DNA of 64,000 nt from Plectosphaerella cucumerina (lineage: Eukaryota > Ascomycota > Sordariomycetes > Glomerellales > Plectosphaerellaceae): the NCBI GenBank assembly GCA_020746995.1, contig JAGPXD010000001.1:3224001-3288000 (forward strand), in the 5' to 3' direction. The notes below the pieces were generated by a model. The model was given only the letters and a program-made list of their open reading frames with translations, did no database searches and had not been told where the DNA came from. A program made the translations under genes and the position numbers. Positions 1 to 11,618 of the stretch are shown here, one piece after another; position 1 is the stretch's first letter; the number at the start of each line of letters is the position of its first letter.

Positions 1-2
1 GC

Positions 3-986
3 AGGCCCTTCTCGCGGCTCAAGACGAGGTACAAGCGCACCGTTGCGCCCAAGGAGAAGGAGGCGACGGGAGGATACACGCCCGCCACGAGCGGCGAGGG
101 CCTCGAGGAGGTCGGCGGGCTTGAAGGATGGTGGGACCGTCCTGGCCATTGGGGCCCGGAGAGCGTGTACACTGGTTTCGCGCCCACCACCGGCAAGGTC
201 ACCAACCCGGCCGTGCTCGAGGTGTCGGTCAAGCAGGCGGTCATTGAGGCCGTTTCCGTGCAGCAGAAGGGCAAGAACGACATGCTCGTGGAGGCCTGGG
301 CCGAGGGCGACAGGGCGGCACTGGACCGCGCGCTGTCGGCTGTTGTTACCTTTGCCGCTGATGGTACTGTGGCGATTGAGCACGACAAGGCTCTCGTCGG
401 TGGCCTGAGGCCTCGGCCTGGCAGCGAAAAGGCCATCACCAAGGCCAGGAGGGCAGCTATTGCCGCGGCGGCCGCGGGCGAGACACCGGCGGAGGATACC
501 TCTGCTTTCCAGCTCACCCCCGACGAGGCCGCTGAGCTCCTCAAGGCCGGCGACAAGTCCTGGAAGAACATCTCCCTCGCGGACCCCAGCCTGAAGTTTG
601 CCGTGAGTTTCCCTCTTCACATATCCCATCTCCAGACAAACCACTAACCCTGACTTCCGCAGGTCAACAAGCGCATCTTCCAGCTGACGGGCCACCTCGT
701 CGCCGACCCCAAGCTCGCCCGCGTCGAGAACGCCGCGCAGCTCCTCAACATCGTCGTCCGTCCCCCGCCGGCCAAGAAGGTGTACGAGCAGCTGGTGCTC
801 GACGGCGAGCTGGGCCTGCCCAACGTGCAGATCCACCAGCGGCGCCAGACGCCGATCGACCAGGAGAAGGCTGTCGGCCGGTGGAAGCTCATCGTCAAGG
901 AGCTCGAGGCCCGAGGCCTGCCCGTCACGGGCCACAAGGACTACGAGCCGCACAGGGAGACCAAGTGGACAAAGGGTGGCGTGTAA
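3..986 (+). CDS. Mitochondrial large-subunit ribosomal protein mL50, 5'-truncated by the window edge
   Basis: This is a structural component of the mitochondrial ribosome large subunit. The reading frame is already open at the left edge, so the start and any targeting peptide lie outside the window. Exon 3-602 joins 663-986 in phase 0 across a 60-nt GT-AG intron (gtgagt...cgcag). The stretch KSWKNISLADPSLKFAVNKR, followed by a short helix-rich segment and GLPNVQI, matches the core of the L50 family (animal MRPL50 has an equivalent W-x-x-I-S-L-x-D-x-x-L-K-F segment). Upstream it has a W-W-D-x-P-G-H-W element that I take to be fungus-specific. The visible 308 residues are longer than animal L50, as is common for fungal mitoribosomal proteins. 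The family call rests on the motif match; the exact fungal gene name is not asserted. Confidence 0.75.
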
Positions 987-1256
987 GCGGAGAGAGTGTA
1001 CGAGGTCGGCGGCGGAGCCCGCCAGGGAAGAGAGGAGGTTGCACGGGAAGGCTGTGCATGTACACTGTGTATCATATGTGCCAAATTCAACAACTTTGTC
1101 AAGACGGAGCAGACGATGGGAGCACGAGATGGAACGTCGGAGTGTAAAGGTATCATGTTGGGCAGGTCATTTGTGCCTGGCTGATGTAGGGGGTCATCTC
1201 TCATACGAAGACTGCGTCTCCATCGGCTTCTTCTTCATATCAACTCGAGTGAGGGC

Positions 1257-1740
1257 TTACTCCTCCTCCTCGGGCTCCTCCTCTTGCTGCTCCTCCTCCT
1301 GGTTGTGGCCATCTGGAACCAAAAGTCAGCACGACGTCCACTCTCCAAGGGAAAGGGAAGACTCACCAAAAGTGAATTCGCCGTTGTTGTTGTTGATGCG
1401 CTCGGCAAGGTTAATATCACCGCCAACGAGCTCGCCCTCGACGTTCCACAGGTTAGCGCGCAAGATGGGGACCGAGTCGTCGCCCTCGAGCTCGAAGGAG
1501 ATCTCCTCAGCAGAGTTAGCGAAGCCTGTCGAATTTATCCAGTCAGCTTTCGTCATCTCCAAGTTTTGAGACCATGAACGTACCGCCGCCACCCCACTCG
1601 AAGGCACCGTTGTTGTTGCCAATGCAGTCGTTAAGGTCAAACTCGGCTTCAACCCACTCGCCGTCCATGTTGGCGAGCTCGGCCTTGAGGATGTGGCCGT
1701 CCTCGATGGTGATGTTTTGGGCGCTGTGGTGGAAAGGCAT
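1257..1740 (-). CDS. Cyanovirin-N homologue (CVNH) lectin with an acidic tail
   Basis: This is a predicted carbohydrate-binding protein of the CVNH family, mannose-type lectins widespread in filamentous ascomycetes. Three exons join in frame: 1740-1584, 1525-1367 and 1312-1257 (introns 58 and 54 nt), giving 123 residues. Residues 1-53 and 54-105 are two internal repeats, as expected for this fold: each has an F-x-x-S-A-x-x-I element, a D/N-rich strand and an I-x-N-N-N-G-x-F element (CIGNNNGAFEW in the first, RINNNNGEFTF in the second). There is no signal peptide, so it is probably cytosolic or unconventionally released. Only one cysteine (in NDCIG) is present, so the disulfides of the cyanobacterial founder are absent. 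Exon 3 adds an unusual run of about 18 Glu/Gln residues to an otherwise minimal domain. The start is the first in-frame ATG; a TATA-like tttatac lies about 75 nt upstream. Confidence 0.9.
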
Positions 1741-3443
1741 GTTGGTGATGTTGTGTGTGGAGGTTGGTGGTTGTACAAGACCAAAAAGATTGCTTCAGAC
1801 GAGGCCACGGCGGAATTTATACTCGCATCAAACTACAGACAGGTCCCAGGAAATCACGGAGGCCTCTCTGCCCAGCCTTTACTACATTCCATCACCTTCC
1901 CGACGGGACGGAAAGTCAGGCAGGAGCCCGCACTTTCCCCTCCAGCGCACGTCAGAAAGCCCATTACACGCGGCCGGCCGGGTACGTCGTCTTGGCGGCG
2001 AGGAGGCGCCTTCCCGCCGAGCTCATAGGAGGCTTCTGGGGCTCTTCAACCTTGGCGGAAGCTTCAGGAGCGCACACGTCGCTCGGCCAAGACCTCGCCT
2101 TGCACGGCCGGGGCAAGTCACTGGTGCTGGGGGAGCGAGCGGCAGGAGGGTGCCGAGCACACCACGATGCCCTCATGCCGGGTCTCTCGGCGGCGCGGGA
2201 GGATGGAGACGGGGGCCGCAGGGTGAGGGGAGGGCGATGGGCCACGGTTGTATCTTGGCCTTGTGGGCTGCTATGGGGGCAGATGTATGTCAAGCATTTG
2301 GGATGCAGGTGATTACGCGGCCTTGGAGGAGGACGCGGGAAGATCGAGCGAGAGGGGGGTTGTTTCGCTGGGGAGCACGGCGTGGAAGGATGAGACATTG
2401 CAGCCGCGCGCCTGTGTCTTGTGTTGCTTGTCTTGGCCAAGATGAACGGATGGGAAGGACACTGGGTGGCGGAGGGAGATACTGGTAATGACTGAGAGCC
2501 TCATGATGTATCGGCTCCAGCAGGTTACCAGCCCGAAGCGGACAGACCGGTCTCATGAACACGAGGAGCAGCCCCGCGGCGGGTCAACAACAAGCAGATT
2601 TTATACTCGACTCGTGGTAAAGTCCCGCGGTGCCGAAGTCGAACCCGACGAGAGGGGCCATGCATAGAAGGGTTCACTCTTTCCCTGTAGCTTTTGCCTT
2701 GTACGCCTGGCCAGCGCATAACAGCGGAGGCGAACACGGAGCCCGGAGGCCTGCATGCATGCAGATGAGGAGATGCAGACGTGGAACGACACGACACGAG
2801 CCTCCAATGGAGTTGAGAGGTGGTCCCTACGGAAAGGATGGGTGAGCGGCGGCCAAGAGGTTCAAGTCGAGACCCCGCGTTCAGTTGAGGCCGGAGGCGC
2901 GCGGCATGGGCCGAAGCGCACCCGGGCCGTCCGGGGACGGGAAGGAATCCAGGGGAGACTCAGGGCTGATTATTCGAGCTTTTGGACGATAACTTGCTCA
3001 TTCAGGGTCTACATTATGTCACTGTCCCCTTCTTAGGTCGTGGTGGTTGCCTCCCGTCGTCGAGGGCGGGGTTGGAAAACGGAGAGGTGGTTGACGCGAA
3101 TCGCTTGGCGGGGGCGGGGTAATTCTCGACTCAGGAGTCGGAGGCAACCAGCCGGACAGACGAGCAGCACCAATCGAGGGTATCCAGACTGAAGCTGATG
3201 GCATCACGCATGGAAGGTAATTGGATCATTTCTTGATCAAATCGAGACGGTTTGTTGTATATTTCTGTCAAGGAGTGTGCAGTGCATCTACCGGTCGAGG
3301 CCAAAACATGCTCATTCTCCCGCATCAGTGCTCGACGGCACAACAACGCCCGCGCCTGCAATTTCCCACACCCTTAACGATGTCGACCGGTCGTCATTTG
3401 GACAGACTGAGTATCGTGGTTGAATTTGGTGGAAAGATTGCAC
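1741..3443. other. Intergenic stretch without a supported gene
   Basis: This holds the CVNH promoter and 5' leader at its left end and the 3' flank of the metallothionein gene at its right end. Open frames of up to about 300 codons on both strands lack recognisable motifs, plausible introns or sensible starts. I judge them chance frames in GC-rich DNA. Confidence 0.5.
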
Positions 3444-3581
3444 TTATTTTCCGCAGCCGGAGCAAGAGCCTGGAGGTAGGGGGGTCAGTATGTAGGGAGC
3501 AATTGCTTCTGCAAGGAATGACGTACAGCTAGCGCCGCAGTTGCAGCTGGAAGCGCCGGAGCAGCCACAGTCGCCCTTCAT
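3444..3581 (-). CDS. Copper-type metallothionein, 26 residues, two exons
   Basis: This is a cytosolic Cys-rich metal chelator, by family precedent buffering Cu(I) and protecting against metal stress. Exon 1 (3581-3527) encodes MKGDCGCSGASSCNCGAS plus the first base of a Cys codon. After a 57-nt intron (gtacgt...ctccag), exon 2 (3469-3444) completes it with CSCSGCGK and a TAA stop. The seven cysteines (C5, C7, C13, C15, C19, C21, C24) have the C-x-C spacing of the Neurospora crassa copper metallothionein, to which it is almost colinear. The gene is far too short for ordinary gene finding, but the frame-preserving splice and the family spacing make it secure. A TATA-like element lies about 150 nt upstream, which fits a strongly inducible gene. 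The split of the 19th (Cys) codon by the intron fixes the splice phase. Confidence 0.93.
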   Translation of the reverse strand: MKGDCGCSGASSCNCGASCTSFLAEAIAPYILTPLPPGSCSGCGK

Positions 3582-3730
3582 TTTGATGGTTGGGTTTTGG
3601 GGTTGGAGGTTTGTGGTGGTGGTAAGGTAGTGGAAGTGAGAACTGGATGGAGTTCTCGAGTGATTGTTCGTGGATGTGGATGGAGGAGAGGCTCTCTATT
3701 GACAAGGCGGACCCGAGGATGCCCGTGGGT

Positions 3731-3738
3731 TTATATAA
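3731..3738 (-). promoter_or_regulatory. TATA-like element of the metallothionein gene
   Basis: On the minus strand this reads agttatataa, about 150 nt upstream of the metallothionein ATG at 3581. It is the only good TATA match in the leader, so I assign it to this gene by position alone. Confidence 0.4.
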
Positions 3739-3744
3739 CTTGCG

Positions 3745-5560
3745 AGCCCACACCTGACATACCCGACGGCGGCCAGGCGATGCTCAGGCCTGCGCGAATA
3801 GTGCGTAGTTTCGATACTGTGGTCCCTGTATTTCGTATCTTGCCGGGGCGAAACCCGCGTGGCGATGGGCTGCAACCGGGGGACTTTCCCTCTCCTCAAG
3901 CTGACCCGCATCGGAGGCACGGCAGGACGGCCAGTCAAGTCACACGCCCCCCCGCGGCGGAGTGGGTGCGCTCTTTGTGCTGTATCCTGGGCCACTCGAA
4001 GATCACTAGCACGGAGGGGGGGAAGAGGAGGGGTCCGTGGGAGGGTGTGTGTGTGTGCCACGGCTTTTCCATCCTGTCGTGGCGGGCAAGGTCAGGTCCT
4101 GGAAACAGCCAGACCCGTAGCTGATTGGCGACGAGCTTACGCTAGATCCCTGGGGAAAGAAAAGAGGGGGATGGGATGGATGGATCTAGATAGCCCTGAA
4201 GATGCCGACTGGCGAATCGGCATCACGCGCCCTGGCCTTTACTTTGCTGTGTTGGTCTTCTCTTGGGCCTGACGTCGCCTGTATCGGCCATCGGAAGCTG
4301 GGAAAGCCCTGTGATGAAGAAAGTCACGAGGTGGCGATGTCTGGAACAGGATGACAAGGGAGGCGATGAGGGGTCCAGCTTTTTGCTGCAGTGCATCGCT
4401 GCACGGCGCAAAATGGGGGGGGCAACATTTCCGTCGCCCGCGTCGCCCGATGCAGCATAGCGCCGTCACCCAAGGGAACTTGAGCGTTTTGTGCGTTAAT
4501 CTTCACCACTCGATCCCCCGACGCGGCGTCCTTGGGACGAAACGCCGGGCGGCACGAGGACGGCGATGTTCGGCTTGGGTATACGTCACCCGCCGCACAT
4601 CGGCAGATAGGACGTCGAGCGCCATTTGCGCGTAGGAAGCAAGGCAGCAAGGTCCAGATGATTCCCGATCTGCCTCCGAGCATTAGATGGTCATGCGAGG
4701 AAGTCTGACCCGGCTCCTTCCCTCCTCGTCCAGGCTGCAATGCAAGTGCTTCGGCCCCTCTCTCACCGCCGAGGCGCGTCCGGCGGCGTCCGTCTCGCTC
4801 CATCTTCGCTGCCTCGGCCCCGAACCCGATGCATGTCGCCGGGCTGGATTGACCCGTTGCATCTGCCGCTTGCCAGCGCGTCGCAGTCGGTCGCGGTCCG
4901 GCTCAAGGACACCCTCGCTTCTACCCGCCCTGCCGCCCAAGCCGCCGACGTTACGGGTGTCATTCGCTGGCTGGTCACGCTTGAAGATCACGATGCAGCT
5001 CATCCATGAATGAAGCCTGATTGAGCTGATTGTGATGGAGCAGGGATTTGGGCTCGCCCGGAAGACAGCTTCACTTTCCGGTGGTGTCCTGAAGCCTCAT
5101 TGCAGCAGCGATTGAAGATGTTGCGCTGCTTGTGCTAGCATGTTTCGCACAGACAAGCAGTCAAAAGTTTCCGTTCGTGGTGCAGTCCGGTGTTGACTGT
5201 AGCGGACTAATCCTCTTGTCACAACCGACATGTTGCTGCCCAAGATTGCCTTGCCGCCTCCAGCCCGTTCCAAGTCCAAACATCCTGAACAAGCCAATTC
5301 AATCATGCCACTGGATCATCTCCTGAGTTATGACAATTCCATTATTCACGCCTTGATCAAGAGCCAGCCTTTCGGCCGTGTTTTTCTCTGACAGCACGGC
5401 AAAGAAGGCGCACAAAGATCATGTCCCTGACAAAGACCCCCTGTTACAATCACCCAACACCATGGACTTGCTCACGAGTCCCCGGGTTTCAGATGGTTTA
5501 TCAAGGATTCTCGGGAGTTTAAGAGGAAATTATTCCTTTGAGATGCCTGCGCAATAAATC
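3745..5560. other. Long intergenic stretch without a supported gene
   Basis: This is the upstream region of the metallothionein (left) and of the unknown gene starting near 5561 (right). It includes a short GT run at about 4045-4057. No coding region, tRNA or repeat array is supportable; the overlapping open frames on both strands have no motif and no consistent codon bias. Confidence 0.5.
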
Positions 5561-6460
5561 ATGCCCAAGCTGCAGAACAACCAAAATACTAGAACCTGCG
5601 GGCCGCAACCAGAAAACACTCTCGCGCCATCTTCTTTTCCCTCAAACACTTCACATCTTCCTCAAGTCATGGGTCTCACCAATCCAAAGCCCCGATCGAA
5701 GCCTCCGTCGAGAAAGCTCGTCTTCCAGCCCAGAAGAACCATCTTCTGCTTCCATCATTTCTGCCACCTGGCGGCTCTCGACGTAGGAGAGGTCTCTTGC
5801 CCTGCAACAACACCTACCACCAACCAAACATCCTCAAAAAGGGTCTCCAGACGTTGTGCTGCGTCCGGCAAAGTCAAGAAGCCAACACCACTGCCGACGA
5901 GAGTCCAACCGAGAAGAGCTGTCAAGGACAAGTCAAAGGGACTCTCAACACCCGAAGAAAACCAGGCCTCCAAAACACCAACTACGAAACACAAGCCGAA
6001 GCAACTCTCATTCGACTCCTTCGCCTCATTACCCCCATCTATTGAATCAACACGGCTAAGCGTGTTGGAACACACCAAGCCCTTCCGTGAGGAGATTGGC
6101 AGGCGGGTCGGGACCCCGAGCATGCGCTGCTCCTTTGGTTCGAGACGGTGGACCTGCGATGTCTGCCACTTTCACGAAGAGCAGACCAGACAGTATCTCG
6201 AAGAAGTGGCTCGTCAGACTGTTGAGAAAGCTGTCACGATGGCACTAAAGCAACCCTGTGCCCCCATCGCCGACATGACGCCCTCCTTTGAGGGCAGCTG
6301 TGCGACGGGCCATCTCGACTGGGCCGAATTTGCCGCCTGGGATGCGGCTACGGTCTTCGACACCGAGACCGTGAGGATCGGGGACATGCAGTTTGCACTT
6401 GACATGTGCGATGGCACATTAAAGTTTATGTTCCTGGCAGCGTCGAAGACTGGTAGATGA
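5561..6460 (+). CDS. Hypothetical protein, basic N-terminal half, no recognised domain
   Basis: This is a single open frame of up to 299 codons. The first in-frame ATG is at 5561; a second at 5669 (MGLTNPKPRSK) is an equally good start and would give 263 residues. I do not recognise the protein. Residues 1-170 are Ser/Thr/Pro/Lys/Arg-rich and look disordered (SKRVSRRCAASGKVKK and similar). The last 130 residues look folded and contain a W-T-C-D-V-C-H element with a C-x-x-C pair and a predicted helix (QYLEEVARQTVEKAVTMALK), ending in a strand-rich segment. There is no signal peptide or membrane span. The moderate GC bias is weaker than in neighbouring conserved genes, so expression should be confirmed. 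It may be a lineage-restricted nuclear protein, but that is only a guess from its basic character. Confidence 0.5.
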   Translation: MPKLQNNQNTRTCGPQPENTLAPSSFPSNTSHLPQVMGLTNPKPRSKPPSRKLVFQPRRTIFCFHHFCHLAALDVGEVSCPATTPTTNQTSSKRVSRRCAASGKVKKPTPLPTRVQPRRAVKDKSKGLSTPEENQASKTPTTKHKPKQLSFDSFASLPPSIESTRLSVLEHTKPFREEIGRRVGTPSMRCSFGSRRWTCDVCHFHEEQTRQYLEEVARQTVEKAVTMALKQPCAPIADMTPSFEGSCATGHLDWAEFAAWDAATVFDTETVRIGDMQFALDMCDGTLKFMFLAASKTGR

Positions 6461-7983
6461 CAAGGCTGCGGCCGTCGTTTAGAACTTCAGGCTATTCCCC
6501 TGACTCTCTCCAGAGACACAAACGTTATACCAGCCTTTGGAAACCACTACATCATATGCCTGTCCCTCTTGTATTCGATCTACTTCATCCGTCTAATTTT
6601 GACCTCAATACCTATCTAATTTGAACACTGGACACTTGTGCTCCCGTGAGATGATTCCCTTGATCGTCTTATTTTTCTGCATCAATCCATCAAAGTGAGT
6701 GTCTGACTTTTCAGCGGGAAACCATGCAACTGAGCATAGTCCTCAACTTGCCTATTGCCAGAGATAAGGGCCGCTCCCAAATATCCAATAGTCAAGAGCG
6801 ATCCATCAGACTTTCTGGGAGTGTATGGGTAAAGGCGAGTTTACACTTAAACCAATCCATAAGACCTTGAGTTTCTGCGAAGGGCGTAGGCTTGCATTTC
6901 TATTTATTTTCCTGTCCCAGATATTCAAAGCCTTGACTGGGGGAATCTGAGAAACTTGAGAGGAGATAACACCCTATTTCGAAATGGAACAGCACGAAGT
7001 TGTCGCAGAGCGATCTCATCGTGGTGGCATGCAACTTTCTTGGAGATAGAACGGGGACGAGTTATGCAAGCAGAATATCCGTCATTGAAGCCATCGTATC
7101 AGTCGCCTGGAGAAGACTCGGAGGTCTGAACACCGAGCCGAATGAATGTCTCACTACATTTTCAGGAGACAGGCCAATGACATATCCCAATGGGCTTTGC
7201 CGAGACACAGTGACGTTGGCGTACTAACAGTACCGCACCTAAGCTGCTTGCTTTCAAGATACACGAATAACCTCGCTTTCGGGATACCCCTGTTCGCTAG
7301 CCAGGGACCAGTGGAGTGCTCCGGCGAACGCCCGCGGCCATGCCACAGGCTTGACCCGTTGAGGCATCGCGCACGCCGGATCAACGTCCGCTAGACCCTG
7401 AAAAATGCTGGGCAATGGAGACCCGTCTCCTGGGATGCCTCTGAAGCCCGGCCGCCCCGAGGCAGCGCGACAAGTTGCGGTCTGCCTCCTCAGCGAGAGA
7501 TCATCCGAGACATGAGGTAAGGGGGAACACAATCGGGCCAGCCACCGCCGGGAGTTGGGCCGTTGTTGATACGATAGGACGGGGGACGCGGGCGCAGGGC
7601 GCGCAGGTTGCATATGCAGTCGACGAGTTGGCCGCTCGCCCCCCTTCGTGAAGGTCGTGTCGTCAGTCGCGAGGCGGCGGGGGGCCCAGACTCTCGTCGA
7701 ACAACCCCGGGCGCCCTCCCTCAGCCGCAGTCAATCGTCCGGCTACCGACTTGACAGCGGGCTCTGGCGCTTCTTTTTTCAACGTCCTTCACCTCATCCC
7801 ATACCGTCGGGCTCTTCAATCCCACACACCGACGTCAATCCATCCGTCGCGAGGCCTCGTACTCACACAAGCGTTATCATCGCATCGACTCGGCTCCGCT
7901 TGCATGGACTGACCTCGCCCTGTCGGCGCGTGGCGACGCCCCTGAGACTATCGCGATCAAACTCCCCGTACCACGACATTGCC
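6461..7983. other. Intergenic, AT-richer, no supported gene
   Basis: This holds the 3' flank of the unknown gene and the promoter and leader of the CSC1-type channel. The part from about 7640 to 7983 is pyrimidine-rich with many short open frames and is probably the transcribed leader of the channel gene. No RNA gene or repeat is seen. Confidence 0.45.
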
Positions 7984-10900
7984 ATGGTGAGCACAGCACA
8001 GTGAAGCTCATCAGGCGCATCCATCTGACCCCCCTCGCAGGACAAAATTGGCGATAGCGACACCCGCACGGGGTCGGCCCGCGACGGCGAAGATGGCGGC
8101 ACTCTCAGCAAGATGAATAGCCCTGAATCGGCCTCCGTCGAGTCAATCCTCAGCACCCTGCTCCCCGTCCTCGTCTACACCTCGGTCTGCGTCCTCATCT
8201 TCTGGATTCTGCGACGGCGCATTGCGCGGGTCTACGCGCCCCGAGCACACCTCCGCCACTATCTTCCCGAGTGAGTCCCCTTCATGCCCTTACCATAACG
8301 CAGCGTGAAACTTACGTCTCCCACAGAGAGCGCAGCTCCAGCCCCTCCAAGGGATGGTTCGATTGGGTACGGCCTTTTCTCAAGGAAGGCGACGTCTACA
8401 TTCTCAACCACTCTTCCCTCGACGCCTACCTCTTCCTGCGCTACCTCAAGCTTCTCTCCTTCATCTGCTTCGTCGGCTGCTGCATCGCCTGGCCCATCCT
8501 CATGCCCATCCACGCCACCGGCGGAGGCGGCCTCAAACAACTCGACAGCGCGACAATCGGCAACGTCACTAATCCCAAGCGTTACCTCGCCCACGTCGCT
8601 GTCGCCTACGTCTTCTTTGGTATGTCCCCGTCAACGTGCCTCCTCCCCGCTTGCTAACCTCCCAGGCTTCATCCTCTTCACCGTCTACCGCGAGTGTATC
8701 TACTACATCAACCTCCGCCACGCCTACCTCCTCTCGCCCTACTACGCTAAGCGCCTTTCCTCCCGCACCGTCCTCTTCCAATGCGTACCCGACAAGTACC
8801 TCGACGCCCATCGCCTGCGCAAAGTCTTCGGCGATGCCGTCAAGCACGTCTGGCTCGTCCGCGACACCTCGGACCTCGAGCACATGGTCGACGAGCGCGA
8901 CGAGACCGCCCTGCGTCTCGAAAAGGCAGAAATCCGCCTCATCAGGCTCGCCAATGCCGCCCGCCGAAAGGGCATGCGCTCCGCGCCTCAGCAGCCATGG
9001 TGGTCCCTCCCGCTCCGACGCAACGGCGAGACCGATCAGACTACTGTCGTCGAGGTCGTCCCTCCTGCTCCCCTGCCGCCCCCGGACCGCCGCGGCACAT
9101 CGGAGGAGACGACGGGCTCATCGCCGTCCATTAGCGAAGCCAGCGCCTCGACGCATATCACCTCGCCCTCGGCTGCGCCCAGCGACGAAGACCCCGAAAA
9201 ATACATCGGCGGCCTGCACAGCGCCGTCCCCGACGTCAATGGCTCCGTCGCTGCCCAGTGGGTACCCGCCTCGCACCGCCCCGGCCACCGCCCGCTGGGC
9301 AACTTCCTCCGAAGAGTCGACACTATCAAGTGGACGCGCAACCGCCTCAAGCTGCTCATGCCGCAGATTGCAAAGCTGCGCCGCAAGCTGCACGCCGGCG
9401 ATGAGGGTCGCTTGCTCGGCTCCGTCTTCATCGAGTTCCAGACCCAGAGTGACGCCCAGCGCGCGTATCAGACTCTCGCCCACGACCGGCCTATGCATAT
9501 GTCGCCTCGGTTTATTGGCATTCGTCCGGACGAGGTTGTCTGGCACTCGCTCCGAATTGGCTGGTTCGCGCGCATGGTCAGGCGCGTTGGCATGCTGGCG
9601 TTGATCATTGTCGCCATCATCTTCTGGGTCTTCCCTGCTGGTCTCGTCGGCATCGCGTCCAACATCACGTTCCTGGCTGAAACTTTCACTTTTCTGCGCT
9701 GGCTGAACCTCCTTCCGGCCCCTATCACTGGTGTCATCCAGGGTTTCCTCCCGGCGCTGGCACTGTCCCTCCTCATGGCCATCGTCCCGTGGCTTCTCAG
9801 AGGTACGTGTCTCCATGCCCATCCCTCGCACCCCAACTGACCCCTGTCTAGGCTGCGCTCGTGTCGCTGGAGAGCCGTCTTTGTCGGAGATTGAGCTCTA
9901 CGTCCAGAACTTCTACTTCGCCTTTCAGGTCATCCAGGTTTTCCTCGTCACCACCATGACATCGGCCGCCTCCGCCGCCCTCGGGGCTGTCATCAAGGAT
10001 CCCACGTCCATCCCCGACCTGCTCTCTGAGAACCTGCCCAAGGCCTCGACGTTCTACCTCTCCTACATCCTCATCCAGTGCCTCGCCGTTGGTGCAACCG
10101 GACTTCTTCACCTCTGGGACCTCATCCGACACGGCGTCATGACGCGCTTCATTCAGAACCCCCGTGCGAAATGGCGCATCTACAAGCTCACCCGGCCCAT
10201 CCACTGGGGCGGTTGGTTCCCCGTCTTTTCGAACATGGGTGTCATCGGTACGTCTTTCCAACTCTCCCCGTAATGCCCTCTAGCTAACTCCCCGCAGCCA
10301 TCAGCTACGCCTGCATCGCTCCCGTGATCCTCGGCTTCGCATCGCTCGGAATGTACATCATATACATCATTAGCAAGTACAACTTCCTCTTCGTTGAGGA
10401 TTCGTCCATCGACACCCGCGGCCTCGTCTACCCGCGCGCCCTGAAGCACCTCCTCTTCGGCGTCTACCTTGCCCAGGTCTGCCTTATCGGCCTGTTCGCC
10501 CTACAAGCGGCCATTGTGCCTGTCGTTCTCATGGCCGGCTCCCTCGTCTTCAGCCTCATCTTCCACATCAGCATCAGCGAGGCGCTCTCCCCGTTGCTTG
10601 CGAATCTGCCCCGGACGCTGGCCCTGGAACTCGAGGAGCTAATGGGCGGTGGCGAGCCGGAGATGCCACTACCCGCCTTTGACATCGACCCAGCCTCAAT
10701 CCCTCTCCCACCCGACGAGGACGAAGAGGAGGACGACGAGACAGTCGTGCACGAGACGACGGGCGCACGCGGCCTAGCACGGTCCATGGGCGTCGAAGGG
10801 TCACCGTCCCTCGCCAAGCTCGTCCGCAAATGGACATGGGAATCATACGTCCGCAAAGTCAGCGAGATGCTCCACGAAATCGGCCTCGGTCCCGTCCTCG

Positions 10901-11271
10901 ACCGCATCGACGCCATCATGTATCCTGTCTACTCGCCCAACCCGAGCGCCATCATGCGCTTCTTGCACCCCAACACATTCGACTCGTTCGCCCACCTCCG
11001 CAAGATGATTCCCGATGACTTGCCGGACCCGACGGCGACGTACCCGGAAGACTACATCTTCAAGGCGTACTACCCGCCGGAGATGTGGACGCCGACGCCC
11101 CGACTGTGGCTGCCGAGGGACGACGCGGGCGTGAGCACGCAGGAGATTGAGCACTGCAAGAGATACGGGCGGATTGTGGCGAGTGACGAAGGGGCATGGC
11201 TGGGTGAAGACGGGAGCATAACATGTGAGGTTGATGAGGCGCCATTTTGGGAGGACAGAGCCGTTTATTGA
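7984..11271 (+). CDS. CSC1/OSCA-family calcium-permeable stress-gated channel (DUF221, RSN1-type)
   Basis: This is a predicted polytopic membrane channel opened by osmotic or mechanical stress, in the family of yeast Csc1/Rsn1. Six exons join in frame: 7984-7986, 8041-8270, 8327-8619, 8666-9802, 9852-10247 and 10298-11271, giving 1010 residues. Three N-terminal spans are visible (around VLVYTSVCVLIFWI, LLSFICFVGCCIAW and HVAVAYVFFGFILFT). A long cytosolic region follows, containing YYINLRHAYLLSPYYAKRL and FIEFQTQSDAQRAYQTL, typical of the PHM7 cytosolic domain. After it come about eight more spans, including the conserved segment around FAFQVIQVFLVTT. The cytosolic loop carries a long Ser/Pro-rich insert (about 9050-9250), and an acidic DEDEEEDDE tract lies after the last spans. 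The start codon stands alone in exon 1; the alternative internal ATG at 8113 would give 968 residues but wastes a clean upstream splice. Confidence 0.9.
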
Positions 11272-11618
11272 TGCGAGATACCCTTGGACATTTTTGGCAG
11301 ATTTATTTAATTCATAATGTTTGAAAAGAGGATTCCAAGCGTGACGAGCTTTGACCAGCCCAAGCCCAGGCGGTCGGTCCAGTGTCAGTCGGTGCAGTGC
11401 CGCCAGGGCCGTTTCGATCCCCACTCGATTAGTCATCAAAGCTCCGGTTTTCAGAATTGGCCAGAGTCGCGACACTGCAACCGCGACGTCGTCTGCCGAA
11501 ACCCAAAGTTACAACACAACCACCACAAGAGAGAGCTTCTCGTTCCGCTCATTTGCCCAACACCCCTTCCTCCCGCCCATCAATCGAACACCACGAAACA
11601 GAAAAACACATCGCCATC
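11272..11618. other. Spacer between the channel gene and DPM3
   Basis: This 347-nt stretch holds the 3' end of the channel transcript and the promoter and leader of DPM3, which lies on the same strand. Nothing else is seen. Confidence 0.4.

Noticed and set aside
1574..2488. A 304-codon plus-strand frame
   Set aside because: It starts antisense to the CVNH gene and runs into its promoter. The translation is low in structure and lacks any motif.
4045..4057. GT dinucleotide run as a possible Z-DNA or repeat feature
   Set aside because: It is only about six repeats, common by chance and with no associated element.
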